Assembly (NCBI GenBank): GCA_025677835.1 | Contig: JAIXMR010000036.1 | Coordinates: 1-64,000, forward strand | DNA: 64,000 nt | Source of the DNA: Sporodiniella umbellata | Lineage: Eukaryota > Mucoromycota > Mucoromycetes > Mucorales > Rhizopodaceae | Reading direction: 5' to 3' | Part shown: piece after piece, positions 11,274 to 22,999 of the stretch | How the letters are laid out: each line of letters begins with the position of its first letter | How positions within the stretch are numbered: the stretch's first letter is position 1 | The notes under the pieces: model-generated | The model's database searches: none | Told to the model about the DNA's origin: nothing | What the model saw: only the letters and a program-made list of their open reading frames with translations | Made by a program: the position numbers and the translations under genes

Positions 11274-12629
11274 CTATATATAGAGTTGATTTACCATTAA
11301 TGAACCCGTTAACAAGACACATAAAAACACAGGGCCAAAGGCGTCATCAAACCTCAAGTGAGGCTTATTTAGTATTCTATGGGCTCTCCATCGAAAAAAT
11401 CCAAAAGAATATATTGCAAATATGAAAGCAATGGCAAAGAAAACAATTCCTACTGTACGATTTACATTATCTCCGAAGTTTAACAAAGTCACTGCTACAT
11501 TTAACAAAGTTGAAGCAAAATGAAGCCAATGAATAAAAGTCCGCTCGTTGGCCAAAAAAACTTTTGGCTCGATAGTGCTCGTTTTTTTCTTCTTTTCCTG
11601 CTGCTGTTCATCAGAAGTGGGTTCTTCAACTTTTGTTCCTATTGAAGCTTCTTCTAGATTTATGGTTTCTGTAAGGTTAAATGGAGTAACAACAGGAAAA
11701 CAAGGCTCGTAAGGCTGCAATGGACTACTCCATTTAGTATGTCTCAAAGCTTTGTGTTGAAGCTGATATTCAAGATAGCCTATATTGTCTGTTTTGTGTT
11801 CGAACATCGGATGATTTATCCACCATGGCATAAGTGGACACTTCCAAAAATAGCAAACGCCTTGAAGGTATTTTGAAAACCGCGGCACTTCTTCTATCCA
11901 CCTTGATTCTACGAGCTTTATTAACCACTGTGGAGGATCTTGAAGACTAAGAACCGCATATGGAAAGTGCCATTTTTCCGAAGTGGTTGGTCTAGAAAAC
12001 TCTATTTGCATATCTAGTGTGACATATGAGCCAAAAATAACGCGAGAGTAGTTTACTTGAAGAGCGGGTATTAGTCCTTTTCCTGGACGTTTGATTGGCC
12101 TTATATTAGGATCATATTGAAGACGAGACTTATAGAATTCAAAAGTGGGTGTATCATAATAGGTATCGTTCATTTCTTCGGGATATGAAGGGGATAAATG
12201 AAACAGCAGGTTGGCCCTAAGTTCTGTAAGATGATCAGGATGTATCCAAAAAGTAGCTTTGTTGATGGGAGGAGGTTCTAGCAGCCGACTAATTTTTATC
12301 AGAGAAGAATTGAATCTTTGTGTGTCTAGAGCCTGAATATTTATAATAAAAGGCTCAAAGGCCAAATAGTTCAAGCGAGTATACCACGACAGTTCATTGA
12401 GGTCTAAGAGAATGTTGGATACCTCGGATTTTTCTTGGTTTCCTCTTTGACTGTAAGAGATCCTTGAATCTAGCTCACGTTGTTTTTTTGCAATAAATCT
12501 AGTGACTCTTTCTAACTCTAAAACGACATCTGTTTCTGATCGATCTAAAGAATCGAGCTTATTTAAACAAACATACTCGTTTCTCCATGGCTGATAGATA
12601 TTTTGTTCAAAAGCTTTCTTGAAACTCAT
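11274..12629 (-). CDS. degenerate SPX-VTC paralogue, 451 aa
   Basis: Single-exon paralogue of the VTC gene downstream, much shorter (451 against 658 aa). I start at MSFKKAFEQN, which aligns with MKFGEHLQKE of the neighbour; the upstream ATG adds a Phe/Lys-rich stretch unlike the family. The fold markers remain: FxxxIYxPWR at the start, WIHPDHLTELRANLL, VTLDMQIEF, FPYAVL, VPRFSKYLQG, and a C-terminal DUF202-like part with three membrane segments (about 365-451). Ligand sites are lost. SPX positions Y22 and K26 are L22 and D26, and the four-lysine cluster is replaced by FEPFIINIQA. The strands with the RxRWYG and ERKTH motifs are deleted. The metal-binding Glu after FPYAVL is Ser. It is intact as a reading frame, so I read it as a pseudoenzyme that may still assemble with other VTC subunits rather than a pseudogene. 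Confidence 0.85.
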   Translation of the reverse strand: MSFKKAFEQNIYQPWRNEYVCLNKLDSLDRSETDVVLELERVTRFIAKKQRELDSRISYSQRGNQEKSEVSNILLDLNELSWYTRLNYLAFEPFIINIQALDTQRFNSSLIKISRLLEPPPINKATFWIHPDHLTELRANLLFHLSPSYPEEMNDTYYDTPTFEFYKSRLQYDPNIRPIKRPGKGLIPALQVNYSRVIFGSYVTLDMQIEFSRPTTSEKWHFPYAVLSLQDPPQWLIKLVESRWIEEVPRFSKYLQGVCYFWKCPLMPWWINHPMFEHKTDNIGYLEYQLQHKALRHTKWSSPLQPYEPCFPVVTPFNLTETINLEEASIGTKVEEPTSDEQQQEKKKKTSTIEPKVFLANERTFIHWLHFASTLLNVAVTLLNFGDNVNRTVGIVFFAIAFIFAIYSFGFFRWRAHRILNKPHLRFDDAFGPVFLCVLLTGSLMVNQLYI

Positions 12630-13481
12630 TGTTTTTTGTTTTTTTTTAAGAAAAAAAAGAAAAAGAAAAAACAAAGGTACGATTAAGCACTTGTCTGCAT
12701 CTATTATAAGGGACTAACTCCGGCCTTACCCCTCTTGCCCTATCTCATCAATGCCATTGCTCAGATTGCCTGTGTAAAGCATCCATTTGTAAACAAAGCA
12801 TTGAACAGTTTCTTAATAGTTTAGCTATTGTCTATCAAAATATCACTCAACAGTTATTTGTACAAGTATTTACTTTAGGCCTCTCGGACAGATTTTATGT
12901 TGCTGAAGTAATCGTCAGTTTAGATTAGAATAACTTTTTATCCTTTTTTTATAGCTTAAAGGTAATATAAAACTTTGATTCAATTTGTATGCACAGAGTT
13001 TGAAACTGCTCAACGAACGGCTATATACTTTTAACAAAAATAAAAACAAAAAGAAACCAAAATAACTGGCTTGGTGGAGTTTTGGTTTTTGACAAGTATA
13101 GCGATTTAGTCTTACTGGCATACTGTAGCACAGAGCATGCTCTTGTTGTGTGTAGCTACCAGAGCTAATATTTCAATCAATAACCTTTGTTTGTCGTTGA
13201 TGTTTATGCCAAATAGTCTATTCTTCTCCAATTGGAAGATCTTCGCTAAGAATTTTAGCCCCCTGAGAAAACTAGGACCCACTGATATTCTAAAGTAGTA
13301 GTAAAACAGAAGTATAGTCGCTCATTAGAAAAGAAAAAAGCAAAAAGAACTATTATTTTACAGTAATTTTTCGCTGATTGTACACTTGTTTCAGACGATA
13401 TACAGCTCTTCAAACAAATTGTACTTGAAGAAGTTTACAGTGGTTTTCGTATTTCCTCAGATATTTTTATAGATTTATTAA
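12630..13481. other. intergenic between VTC paralogue and cyclase gene
   Basis: Upstream flank of the 451-aa VTC gene and 3' flank of the cyclase gene, all on the minus strand. No protein-like frame or repeat recognised. Confidence 0.5.
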
Positions 13482-16400
13482 TTATAGTTGTATATTCAAA
13501 TCATCAGGGAAAACTCGATAGTGTAAACGTTCTGGATCTGGATTACAATATGTATCGGCTGGAATTCCTAGCAGATCTAGGTCAGCGGAAGCTCTTTTTG
13601 TCCAGTTTATTCTATCTTCAGCAGTGAAGGCGAACTTTCCTAAGTTCGCCCAATAGAAAGCTTTAAGAAACTTGATTTCATGAATAAAGTGCATTTCAAA
13701 GATCCCGTGACGTAAAACCTTCATATATGTTACTGTATTAAATCTCTTCGTATTTTGTAGCTTTTTACCATGTATCCTTCAACTATACGTCTTGTAGCTA
13801 TATATGGAAGAGCTCTTGCTAGATATAGGCAAGGCTGCGTAAACTCCCAAAACTTGACAAGTTGAAAAGCCCGATTGAGCCTAGACAATCCCAAAATAAA
13901 CTTTTCATAATTTTTGATATCGCCATCTGCAACCAGATCGATTTTTCCATCTTCCACCATAGAGTATAAACCCATGGTCGCAAATATAAGTCCAAATATT
14001 GGAAAGATATTTGCTAAAATACGTTTTAAAATTTAGAGTGCGCATTTTTTTTTTAAAGAAAAAAGAAAGAAAAACTTACACGTAACAGTTAGAGAGGGAA
14101 GAACGCTTACTAGCTTTTGAATATGTCGTGTTGCTAAATCGTAAACATGATTTCTGGCATAGTAACAAACCAGAGTACCATGTATAGCTATTCTATTATA
14201 GCTAGCTGCCTCAGAAGTATATGCTTCCAGTAAGGCCACGTATGGTCCACAGTCTGCCATACGGTCCATTACAAGAGCGTTGGCGATGTTGTAAACACCT
14301 AACCAAACTTCAGCTTCGTAATCGCTGTTAGAATGTGCTGTATCAGCCATTTGCTTTAACAGCTCTATATCAATAGAAGAGCTGCTAAACGTGCCCTCAA
14401 AAATCCGCATGGTTACAATTAGCCCTACCGACATATAAAAGGATTGGCAGTCTGTCACTATGCCAAGAGTCTTTGCTTCGTCCGTGACCTGATACAATAA
14501 ATTTCTAGCACTACTAAATTTTCCGGCAGCAAAGCACAGTGAAGCGCACATTGACAGAGTGTCTGTATTAGTCTTCATATTGTTCATAAGCTTGAGGGCT
14601 TTTGAAATGTAATAGATACTGTAACTTTTACGATCGTTCAACCAAAATAACAGAGCATTTCTCGCCAAAAATAGACTATAATTTGGACCTGCGTCATCCA
14701 ACTGCTCACAGGCATTTAGACCGATTAAACATGCATATGTACAGCCTTTTCCGTTTCCTGTATAATAATATATGTTGAACAGGTTTTCCATAATTTCTAT
14801 AACACGTCGAATACGGTCTTTCTGAGAGGCAGAACTGGGCTCTCTATCATAGTATTTGAAATGTCTATGGCAATATTGGGTAAACCTGTTTGCCCAAAGC
14901 TTATAAATGAATCTAGGTTGTGTTTTTGGCCATGGGTCCCCAAGAATCTCTAGAGCTTTGTGCAAAAACAACTCTCCTTCTGGAAGTTTTGTTCTCATAG
15001 TGAAGCATATACCTAAACGTCGATATATATCGCTCAAGTGCATATCCCCAAACTGCTCTTCGAGATTTTTTTGCTCTAGTATTTTGACAATCATTTGAAG
15101 ATTTGCTGTAGCTTCTGGTAATGAGTAGTTTAACATGTTTTGATCTGCCAGAGCTTCTAAATAATAAAGTTGTTTTCCAATAGCATCAGTTTGTAAGTAG
15201 TGCCTGGCAATCTTGGGTACAATCTGGGGGTGATTTCCCCGGCTTAGTTGGGATTCATAGTATTTTGCTAATAAGCGATGAAGAGAGATACGAGTTTCGT
15301 AAGACACCATATCGTATATGCTTTGAGGAATGGTTATATGAGTGAAGCAGTATAGATCCGCAGAATTCTCTAGAGAGCCTCCAGCAATGTGTTTGTCCAA
15401 GAAATTATAGACATCAAAGCTGATTAGCTTCTTTTGAATTTCGTCTTGATCTTTATCTTGAAAAATGGCATTATTTGGCTTTGCTACTGATCCAACCTCA
15501 TATACTGTAAAAAACTGATCAAGACAGGCTGCAATCTTTTACATGTTGGTATATGTAAAATTTTGAGTAAAAAGCTTTTTTCTGGAAGCTTAAACTTTCT
15601 TACGGTTAAGAATTCTTGGTAGCTAGGATCTAATCTGTCAAACTGCATTTTAATAATTCTTTTGTAGTCAAAATTTCCCAAAAGGTCCTCGAGGTCGAAA
15701 GAGCTTCCGCTTGGAACTAGCTTCCCTTGAACGACTGTGACATGGTTAAAATCTTTTAAAATGATAGACATATTTCTAGAAATAAAAATCAATATAACGC
15801 TTTAACTTCCATGACTTACTTAACATATAGTGGATTCCCTCCAGTGCGTTTCTATATACACCTGAGTACTCTGTTTTGTGTGTATTCATATGCGTTTTTT
15901 ATACTTACTTGTACAACTTTAACAATTTCGTTACTGATTTCCACCACACTGCCATCAAAATTTTGCAAGATTATTTCTCCAATCTCGCTTTCTGAAAGCC
16001 CGCTTAAAACTATTTCTTCGTAAGATCCCACGTTTTTGTAGAGCTCAAGAAAAGTCAAGTCGTAATCTCTAACAGGGCGAGTGGCCATGAGTAGCATTAT
16101 TCTCTGGCAGTGCTCGTGAATGTGTTGTAGGATGTTTAGAGAGGCAGAATCAGCCCCTGATAAAAATTAGTAAGCTGTTTTGGATCGTTATACTCACATT
16201 GAACGTCGTCACACATGAAAACCACACCAACATGCTTTGAAGCGTAGTGCGCCATTCGAGTAATTACTCCTGTTAGTAGTATATCTCTAGCTCTACCATC
16301 TAACAGTCTTGTGTATCTGTTTTCTTCAATATCGTTCAATTTTGTAAAAACAGCTTTAAACAGAGGTATATATCCCTCTTCTTCTCCACATTTGCAAAGA

Positions 16401-19397
16401 CATCGCTTAATCAGATTAAACATCTCATTATTGGAATCAGATTGTCCTAAATTAACATTGATCAAGGAGCCTGGAATAGATGTATGAGACTCTAGTCGCC
16501 TAAACCAGTCTTTGCTCCTAATGAAGTTTGAAGACACAGAAGCAGACGAAGGCGTGGAGTTAGTGGAGTTTCCTGTATCTTCTAAAGGATAGCTCTGGCT
16601 TGGACTAGCTAAGCTTTGATTGCTGCTGCTAAAAGTGCTGTTTGAATAGTGCTTTGCTTTTAGAGTTGATTTGCATGGGATGCTTTCGGAATCAATAAGC
16701 TCTAGTAGGTTCATCATGATATTTTTTAACAAATAGTATTTGCTCCCTTTTTCAACTGAAAAGATGTTTAGTTTTTAATTTGGGTTTACTATTTTTTGCT
16801 TTTCTTACCTTCTGTAGAAGAAGACCAGCTTTTTTTAGTGTTATAATTATAATATCAATAAAGGAAATATTTCAAAATCTAAATCAATAAAAGCTATCTC
16901 AGATTACTGAGTTACTTACCAGCTCATAACATCATGTGAAGCAATTGTCCTATGAAGCTTGCCACAGAAAAAACTTTTCCCAGTGCCAGAGGGGCCAGAT
17001 ACTACTAAAACATGATGATTTGGGGTTTCAAACCAGTTATCTATGAATTCGGTTGCTTTTTCCATTTCAAGTCTATAGCCAATAAATCCACTAGATTTTT
17101 CAACGTTTAATAGGGATATTCGCTTATCTCTTTCTGGCGAAATAAATTCTTGTATACTGTATATTTGTACGGGCTTAACTTTTCCTTTGACTAGATTTTC
17201 TCCTAAATCTTCAAAAGAACAAAGTCCACCAATTTGCTTTTTTGTTTCCTGATCGCACACAACATTCTTTTTGGAAAAGTGAAACTTAAGCATACGAACA
17301 GCAATCACAATTGTATCTCCTGCTATGCTTGCGTCTCTCCTGTAAGGACTATCGTATGGCAATATAGCAGTGAATATAGTTCCAGTCGACAGTGATATGG
17401 CAAAATCGTCATAACCGCGATCACATAGAGTATCCCTGATATTCAGTGCAGCTTTTGCTGCAAATACAGCCTCTCTCTCATGCGACAAAGGAGGTAATCC
17501 GAAAACTGATAGAGTAGTTGCACCTTAAAAAACTAATTTTTTAGAAAAACTTCAATATAAAAGTATTTTTGAACCCAAACCTTTATCATCGATTGCAAAC
17601 TGTTGCAGCATACCTTCGTACTCATACAAAGCGCTAATAATAATTGCGATTATTTCTTGTACTTTTTTTAAGCCTTCTGCATTGGTAACGTCAGTTTTTC
17701 CTAGACTAACAAACATTATTGTAACATCTCGAAACTGGGCAGGAACATTTCCATTGATACTATTTCGCATTCTATAAAGTGCACTTCTACTTAGGTATTT
17801 GCAATAAAATTCGTTACGGTCAGCTGGGATATTCATATAGGAGGTATTTCTAACACGTGGAACAAGAGGATCAATAGATAGTTTTGTAGCTTCTTTTCTT
17901 AGTCCAGGAAGACTTTTTATGTATTCAATATTAGTTTTGCTATTCAGGGGTGTTGTCTTTTTGTGTGATGGTGCTGAGGCATGCTTGAAGGATGGCCCGC
18001 TTGAAAAACCTATGTTTTTTTGTGAAGGAGCGGAATCAACAATGTTTTTTATGACAAAAAACTGTCTTCTTTTTTCAAATGAGAGACTCATCCCTTGATG
18101 CTGAACTACTTCAAAAGCCTCTGGTGTTATGCTGAGTTCCCCTGCCTTCGCCGCCGACAAAGCCTCGTCTAAAGATTCAACTGTGTTCCCTCCAACAGCA
18201 TATTCTAATCTTCCGCGATATTGAATTTTTTCACTCGAATCTCGACTGCCCTCTGCACGCTTTGGAAAAGTAGTATTCAAAAAATTTGGGCCATTCCATT
18301 CTTCTTGATCAATATCGCCCACTATAATGTTCACAACTTCACCACAAGATAAAGCCATATGAAGTTCAAGATCAATTGAGTTACTGTTATCAAAGTTTGA
18401 TGAAGACCCTTCGGTTGCTGCACTTGTTCTTCTACTGTTATTTTTATGTTTTTGGCTTTTTTTTTTCGTGATAAATTTTGAAGCCCAGCTTTTGTTAAAT
18501 ATTGACTTTCTCTTTCTGTTTTGTCTTTCTTCGTTACTGGAAACAAAAGTTTCTGGAATTGATTCTGTTTGGTTTCCATCTTCAAACGGATTCATAGCAT
18601 CATAAATATTAGGACTCATAACTTGGTTTTTTTTTTCGCCAAGGGCCCTGTATTTAGATCTCTCTTCGGCAGTCAAGTAAACTCTGTAATGAGACAGGCG
18701 TGCCAATAGTTGTAGACTGCACTCTATTGCTCTCTTCATCAATATGCTTTTTTGCTTTTCAGATGCTTCGCAGTCTTCAAAGTTGTCTATTAGATTTTTT
18801 CCTTCCGAACTTTGAAAAACCTGAAAGCACACTAAAACAGCATCCCCCAGAAACTTTCGAAAAACTTTAGTTTTTTTTTCTAAAATAAAAAAATCCACTT
18901 ACTTTTACGACATCGCCTCCATAAAATTCTATGATTTGAATACACTATTTGTTTTACAAAAAAAAACAAAAAAAAAATTAGGGAATTTATTGCTTAGCAC
19001 GGCATCAGTACTTCTCCCATATAAGCTCCGATCTCCATAGCAATTGCTTCTGCTCCAGAATCGCCTTTTTCTTGAGCTTTTGTAGTTAACTGTTTGAAGT
19101 TAAAAACATAAAAATGAAGAAGAAAATACTCTTACTGAACTAAAGCCTAATATACTAGTTAGTTTTGTTCCCGAATTCAGAGATTTTAAAAGCTAATCTC
19201 GCTTACCGACAATGTCAACCATTAGTACAACACCAAACTTTGTATGACTGTACGGAACTTTTATGTCTTTGTCGTCTGCATGTAAAACTCTGACATACTA
19301 TTAAAAAAAAAAGTAAATCGTTGATATTTTGCGAGAAGCTTTTATTATTCGCGATTTATTGTGTTACTTTAGAAATGAATGGCGCGATGTTGAACAT
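13482..19397 (-). CDS. ADCY10-like soluble adenylyl cyclase, ~1708 aa, 15 exons
   Basis: Class III nucleotide cyclase of the soluble adenylyl cyclase (sAC/ADCY10) type, which makes cAMP in the cytosol. Exons in coding order: 19368-19397, 19207-19297, 19136-19146, 19012-19089, 18903-18944, 17581-18853, 16920-17523, 16809-16828, 16198-16755, 15909-16156, 15820-15851, 15543-15775, 14080-15504, 13769-14013, 13482-13718. All junctions are GT-AG and keep frame to one stop. Order: cyclase C1 (about 25-330: VDIVGFSS with D38, GGDVVKFLGD with K84 and D88, then a basic Ser-rich insert and RLEYAVGG); C2 (about 430-640: VTIMFVSL, DDKG, DASIAGDTIVIAVRM); a STAND-like ATPase with P-loop GPSGTGKS (about 685), Walker B DDVQWAD (about 900) and KRTGGNPLYV; and a long helical TPR-like tail to 1708. 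Human ADCY10 has the same order and about 1610 aa. The last intron (13719-13768) is the least certain join. Confidence 0.88.
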
Positions 19398-20195
19398 TAG
19401 AGTGCTTTTTTCACTTTTTTTTTTTTCTTTTGTGCTAACTTAGTTTAAAAATACGAAAGAGAGCGATACATTACTTGCAAAAACCGAATACAAAAGTGAC
19501 ATATTATACTAGGCTAGATGGCAATTGTAAAAATCGGTGATTTAATATTTGCATAATACTCTGCCTAAAACTAAACGTTTGTGAAACACGGTTACCAATT
19601 GTAGGTTTGGGACTTGCAAACTGTCAAAATCCATCTGATTGTCAAAAGCCAAATGTATGTAGACCTTTATAATCTTTCTTCAAAGCTATAACATAGTTGA
19701 AGATTTTCTCTTTAGACTTTATATGAGTTATAAGAACCTTTAAATATACCCAAAGGATAAAATGCCTACAGATAAACAGACATGGTTTTGGGATTTTTCT
19801 TGTAAAAAAGTCCCAGGTCTAAACGCTTCGTTTCAAAGCATTGAGACTTTCAGTTTTATTCAAATGGAACTCCCGTATTTCAAGAGTGCTTCAAACATAC
19901 TCAGTAAGGTTTAAGTTTGTTTCGTTACAAGGTACAAGAGGCTCGTTCCGTGTAAGTATCGGGGACTACTTTCTAGTTATTGAACTATCGTAGTAAGTAT
20001 TTTTTGAAATTTTTTAGATAAAGAGCCTTCAGCGTTTTCTATTTTGGCTAAAGCACTGTGTATATTAGCACTTGAACTAAACTTACTAGGTCCCTACCAA
20101 TGGCGCTTGTTTGGTAGAAATAGAAAAAACTCAAAGTTTTATTCAAGTAAATTCATCACTGCACCATATAATAAATTTCTAAATTACAAAAAAGC

Positions 20196-20230
<35 letters not shown>

Positions 20231-20676
20231 TTATTATCTAATCGTTATTTTTTTTATTGGGCTCAATAGTAACTGACAAAAATAACAGTTGACCAAAAAG
20301 TCACAGAGGAAAATTCATGTTACGAGTATTATTTACAAGGGACAAGCTTGTTTATAGATAAGCTGGTCCTGCTCATTATAAACTTTAGCATGCTGGGCAA
20401 AATTTCAAATATCAGTTAAAAAAGATAGGCCGGCTATTTTAATGGGTATGTTTAACGTTTAGCCAAAAAAGAAACCGATACTTTCAGAAAGACAAAAGGC
20501 ACCATAAATCGATTCTAAACCCAATAAGATTAACATTTATTTGAACCGTTTCTTTTTAAAGACCCTGGTTCAGCTTGAATGTCAAGACTGTTACTCTAAT
20601 ATTTGGTTTTATTGTAAGCGTAGTACTATCGCTTACTATTGACATGTTTCTCCTTTTTCGCTTTTGTTTTAAAGAA
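19398..20676. other. intergenic upstream of cyclase gene
   Basis: Upstream region of the cyclase gene and 3' flank of the Ca2+/H+ exchanger gene (both minus strand). A long pure poly(A) run lies at about 20188-20227. No coding frame beyond a short one ending in that run. Confidence 0.5.
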
Positions 20677-22443
20677 CTAAAAAGAATGAGACAGAGTCGT
20701 AATATTTGAAGAAGGATTTTCTAATCCTCCTGCTGCAGCATCTGGATAAAAAAAGAAGCTAAGTGCAATAATGATATAAACCGAGCACAGCATGAAACCG
20801 CTAAACCAGTTACTTCTTCCTCCCTAAAAGCGTACTTAGTGTTTTTGGTATTTTGAGTTGACGTACTATAATGATATAATTCACCATAACTACCGATGCA
20901 AACAGAACTGCTGTCTCGTACATGTTGAAAAGCAAGCTCATGTCTACATCCATTCCCCAGCCTACGATTACCATAATGGGTGTTACCAGCAAAGCAATTT
21001 GCATACTAGACCCTACGGAGACTCCCAAAGCTAGATCCATCTTTTTTATGCATATTTTTAGATACAAACATACACACGTATGTTAATTAAGTGTGAATAC
21101 CTTATTCTTCCAGGCTACATTCACTGCTGTGACGTGCTCAGAAGCATTGGCGACTATAGGTAGTAAAATTAGACCAACAAATGTTTCACTGATCCCCCAG
21201 GTTTTGACAACACTTTCGATTGCTGAGACCAAAAACTCTCCGCATATTGCGATAACAACAGTAATAAACAAAAGTCTATAACCAGAAATTAGATACAAGA
21301 GTGTGCATTTAAATATATATATTGTTATTTGGATTACACTAAAATAGTCATCCAGCAAGGCATAAGTGGCGATTCTTTATCTAGTACGAGTTGGGTTCTT
21401 TCTTCGGCATCGTCTTGGTCTTGATCCTCATTTAAAATTTCGTTTGAACTAGTTACCCTTCCAACCTTGATAGTTTCGATAGGGGTTGGTAAAAACTTTG
21501 GTGGATATATTTAAAGTATAGAATGTGTAAGTTGTATGTAGTGAAAAGGGCAGGAGTTTTCTACCAAATTTTTATGTGTTTTCAACTGATTCAAAAAAAA
21601 AAAAAAAGGTGGATTATCTTTAATAAAGGTTTTCAATTTAAATTTATACCTGAAAGAATAAGAACGCAAAGTAGATTATAAGCAATATAACGGCAGTACC
21701 TCTGGATATGTCTAAAATATCCGTTCTTTCGGTATCATATGTTTGTGTACTCATTGTAGATCCATAAAATGCCGCTGGCAAAAGCAAAGACATGACTGAA
21801 GTAAATAGTAAAGATGCAGATGTTTGTGCTGCTATGGTGTTAAATCGTTGTTCTTTGTGCTTATACCCTCCGAAAATGAAGCACATGCCCAGTACTAACA
21901 GAGAATTAGATAGGATAGAGCCCAACATAGATGCCTGCACTACTACCACCAAGTTTTTTGTAAGAGATATGATACTGAGGATGAGCTCAACGGCGTTTCC
22001 GAATGTAGCATTCAGTAATCCGCCCAGAACCTAACGTGAGTGTTAGCTGGCGTACTCGGTTCGAAAAAAAAAGAGTCACCTCTCCAGTTCTTAAAGCCAT
22101 GTCTTCTGTGACAAATCCAAGAAGTTTTGCTAAAGGTACAATGGCTACAAAGTTTAAAGTAAAAGTCACTGTAGGAGACCAACAAAAATGAGACACCCAG
22201 CCAAACGGTATACAGATCAGCAACACATTCAGCCACGAGGATTTTATAATAGCTACTACCCCTCGTGTAACACTTGGAGCTCGAACGAAGGCTTCTTTTT
22301 CTTCGACGACGCGATCAACTGCAGATCTACAAGGCTGCTCGTGATCTTTTTTTTTTTTAAAAAAAAAAAAAATGTTACATCAATCTCAGGTAAAAATAAA
22401 CAGGTCAGGTGCTTTTCTTACTACAGATCTCAATGTCGTTCAT
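20677..22443 (-). CDS. CAX/VCX1-type Ca2+/H+ exchanger, 447 aa
   Basis: Vacuolar cation/proton antiporter that uses the proton gradient to load Ca2+. Exons in coding order: 22422-22443, 22080-22345, 21650-22030, 21565-21585, 21338-21495, 21101-21275, 20867-21040, 20677-20823; frame arithmetic closes exactly (1344 nt). The N-terminus is hydrophilic (MNDIEICNHEQ). Both CAX signature repeats are present: GNAVELI in the first half, and [10 protein letters not shown] in the second, where the usual first residue is Gly. Membrane segments include [17 protein letters not shown] and [15 protein letters not shown]; an acidic loop ([11 protein letters not shown], around residue 250) separates the halves as in the family. 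The protein ends a few residues after [12 protein letters not shown] 21-nt exon (THKNL region) and the 22-nt first exon are unusually small. Yeast VCX1 is the nearest named relative I recognise; a fungal CAX paralogue is equally possible. Confidence 0.93.
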
Positions 22444-22663
22444 TCAAAAAGTATGTTTTGAACAGTATAATATAAAGCAAAGCAAAAAAGAGTTTGAAAA
22501 GAAAAAAAAAATGAAATAAAAGGAAAACAGCTATAAGGCCTTGGTTTTATTTTAAATGGGATAACCTCATTACTGCCGTATTTTTTATATCTTTATGAGA
22601 AGGCTTGAACTTATTTTTTTAAAATGTCAGTGGGAAAAATAAGCAGAGAAGCCTGTTTTTTCT

Positions 22664-22999
22664 TTAATATGTACCTTCTTGGTCTTCAATGATATCTTTA
22701 ATATATCTATTGTATTCTAATGTACTTAGACTACCAAGTTCTTCTGTAGGGAAAGAAACGATCAAGGCGTCAATTATACTGATTTCTTGTAGAATTATTC
22801 CACCAGAATTGACAATGTCTTGTTTGACTTGTTCAATATCTCTTAGAGTTGCTGATGGTTCCAGTGTTACAATATACTTTGTAAAATCTTAATAGAGGTT
22901 AGTCTTGGAAGTTTCTTGAAAAAGGTTGTTTAGCCTACTTTCAGCTAAGACGTATGTAAGAGCAAACACCAGAAACAAGAAGAAAAAAAAAGTACGCAT
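22664..22999 (-). CDS. secreted peptidase-inhibitor I9 domain protein, 94 aa
   Basis: Two exons, 22939-22999 and 22664-22887. Residues 1-19 form a signal peptide (MRTFFFFLFLVFALTYVLA). The rest matches a stand-alone inhibitor I9 / subtilisin-propeptide fold: KYIVTLEPSATLRDIEQVKQ, then SGGIILQEIS, ALIVSFP and YIKDIIEDQEG. I9 domains fold and inhibit subtilases; yeast PBI2 is a free-standing example acting on vacuolar proteinase B. The signal peptide here suggests entry to the secretory route or vacuole, which differs from PBI2 and is inference. The gene lies 220 bp upstream of the exchanger gene on the same strand. Confidence 0.8.

Noticed and set aside
13726..13768. 36-nt intron joining ATG to TAACAT in the cyclase gene
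   Set aside because: It would place a stop directly at the junction; the 49-nt intron ending tatgaag keeps frame into the conserved tail.
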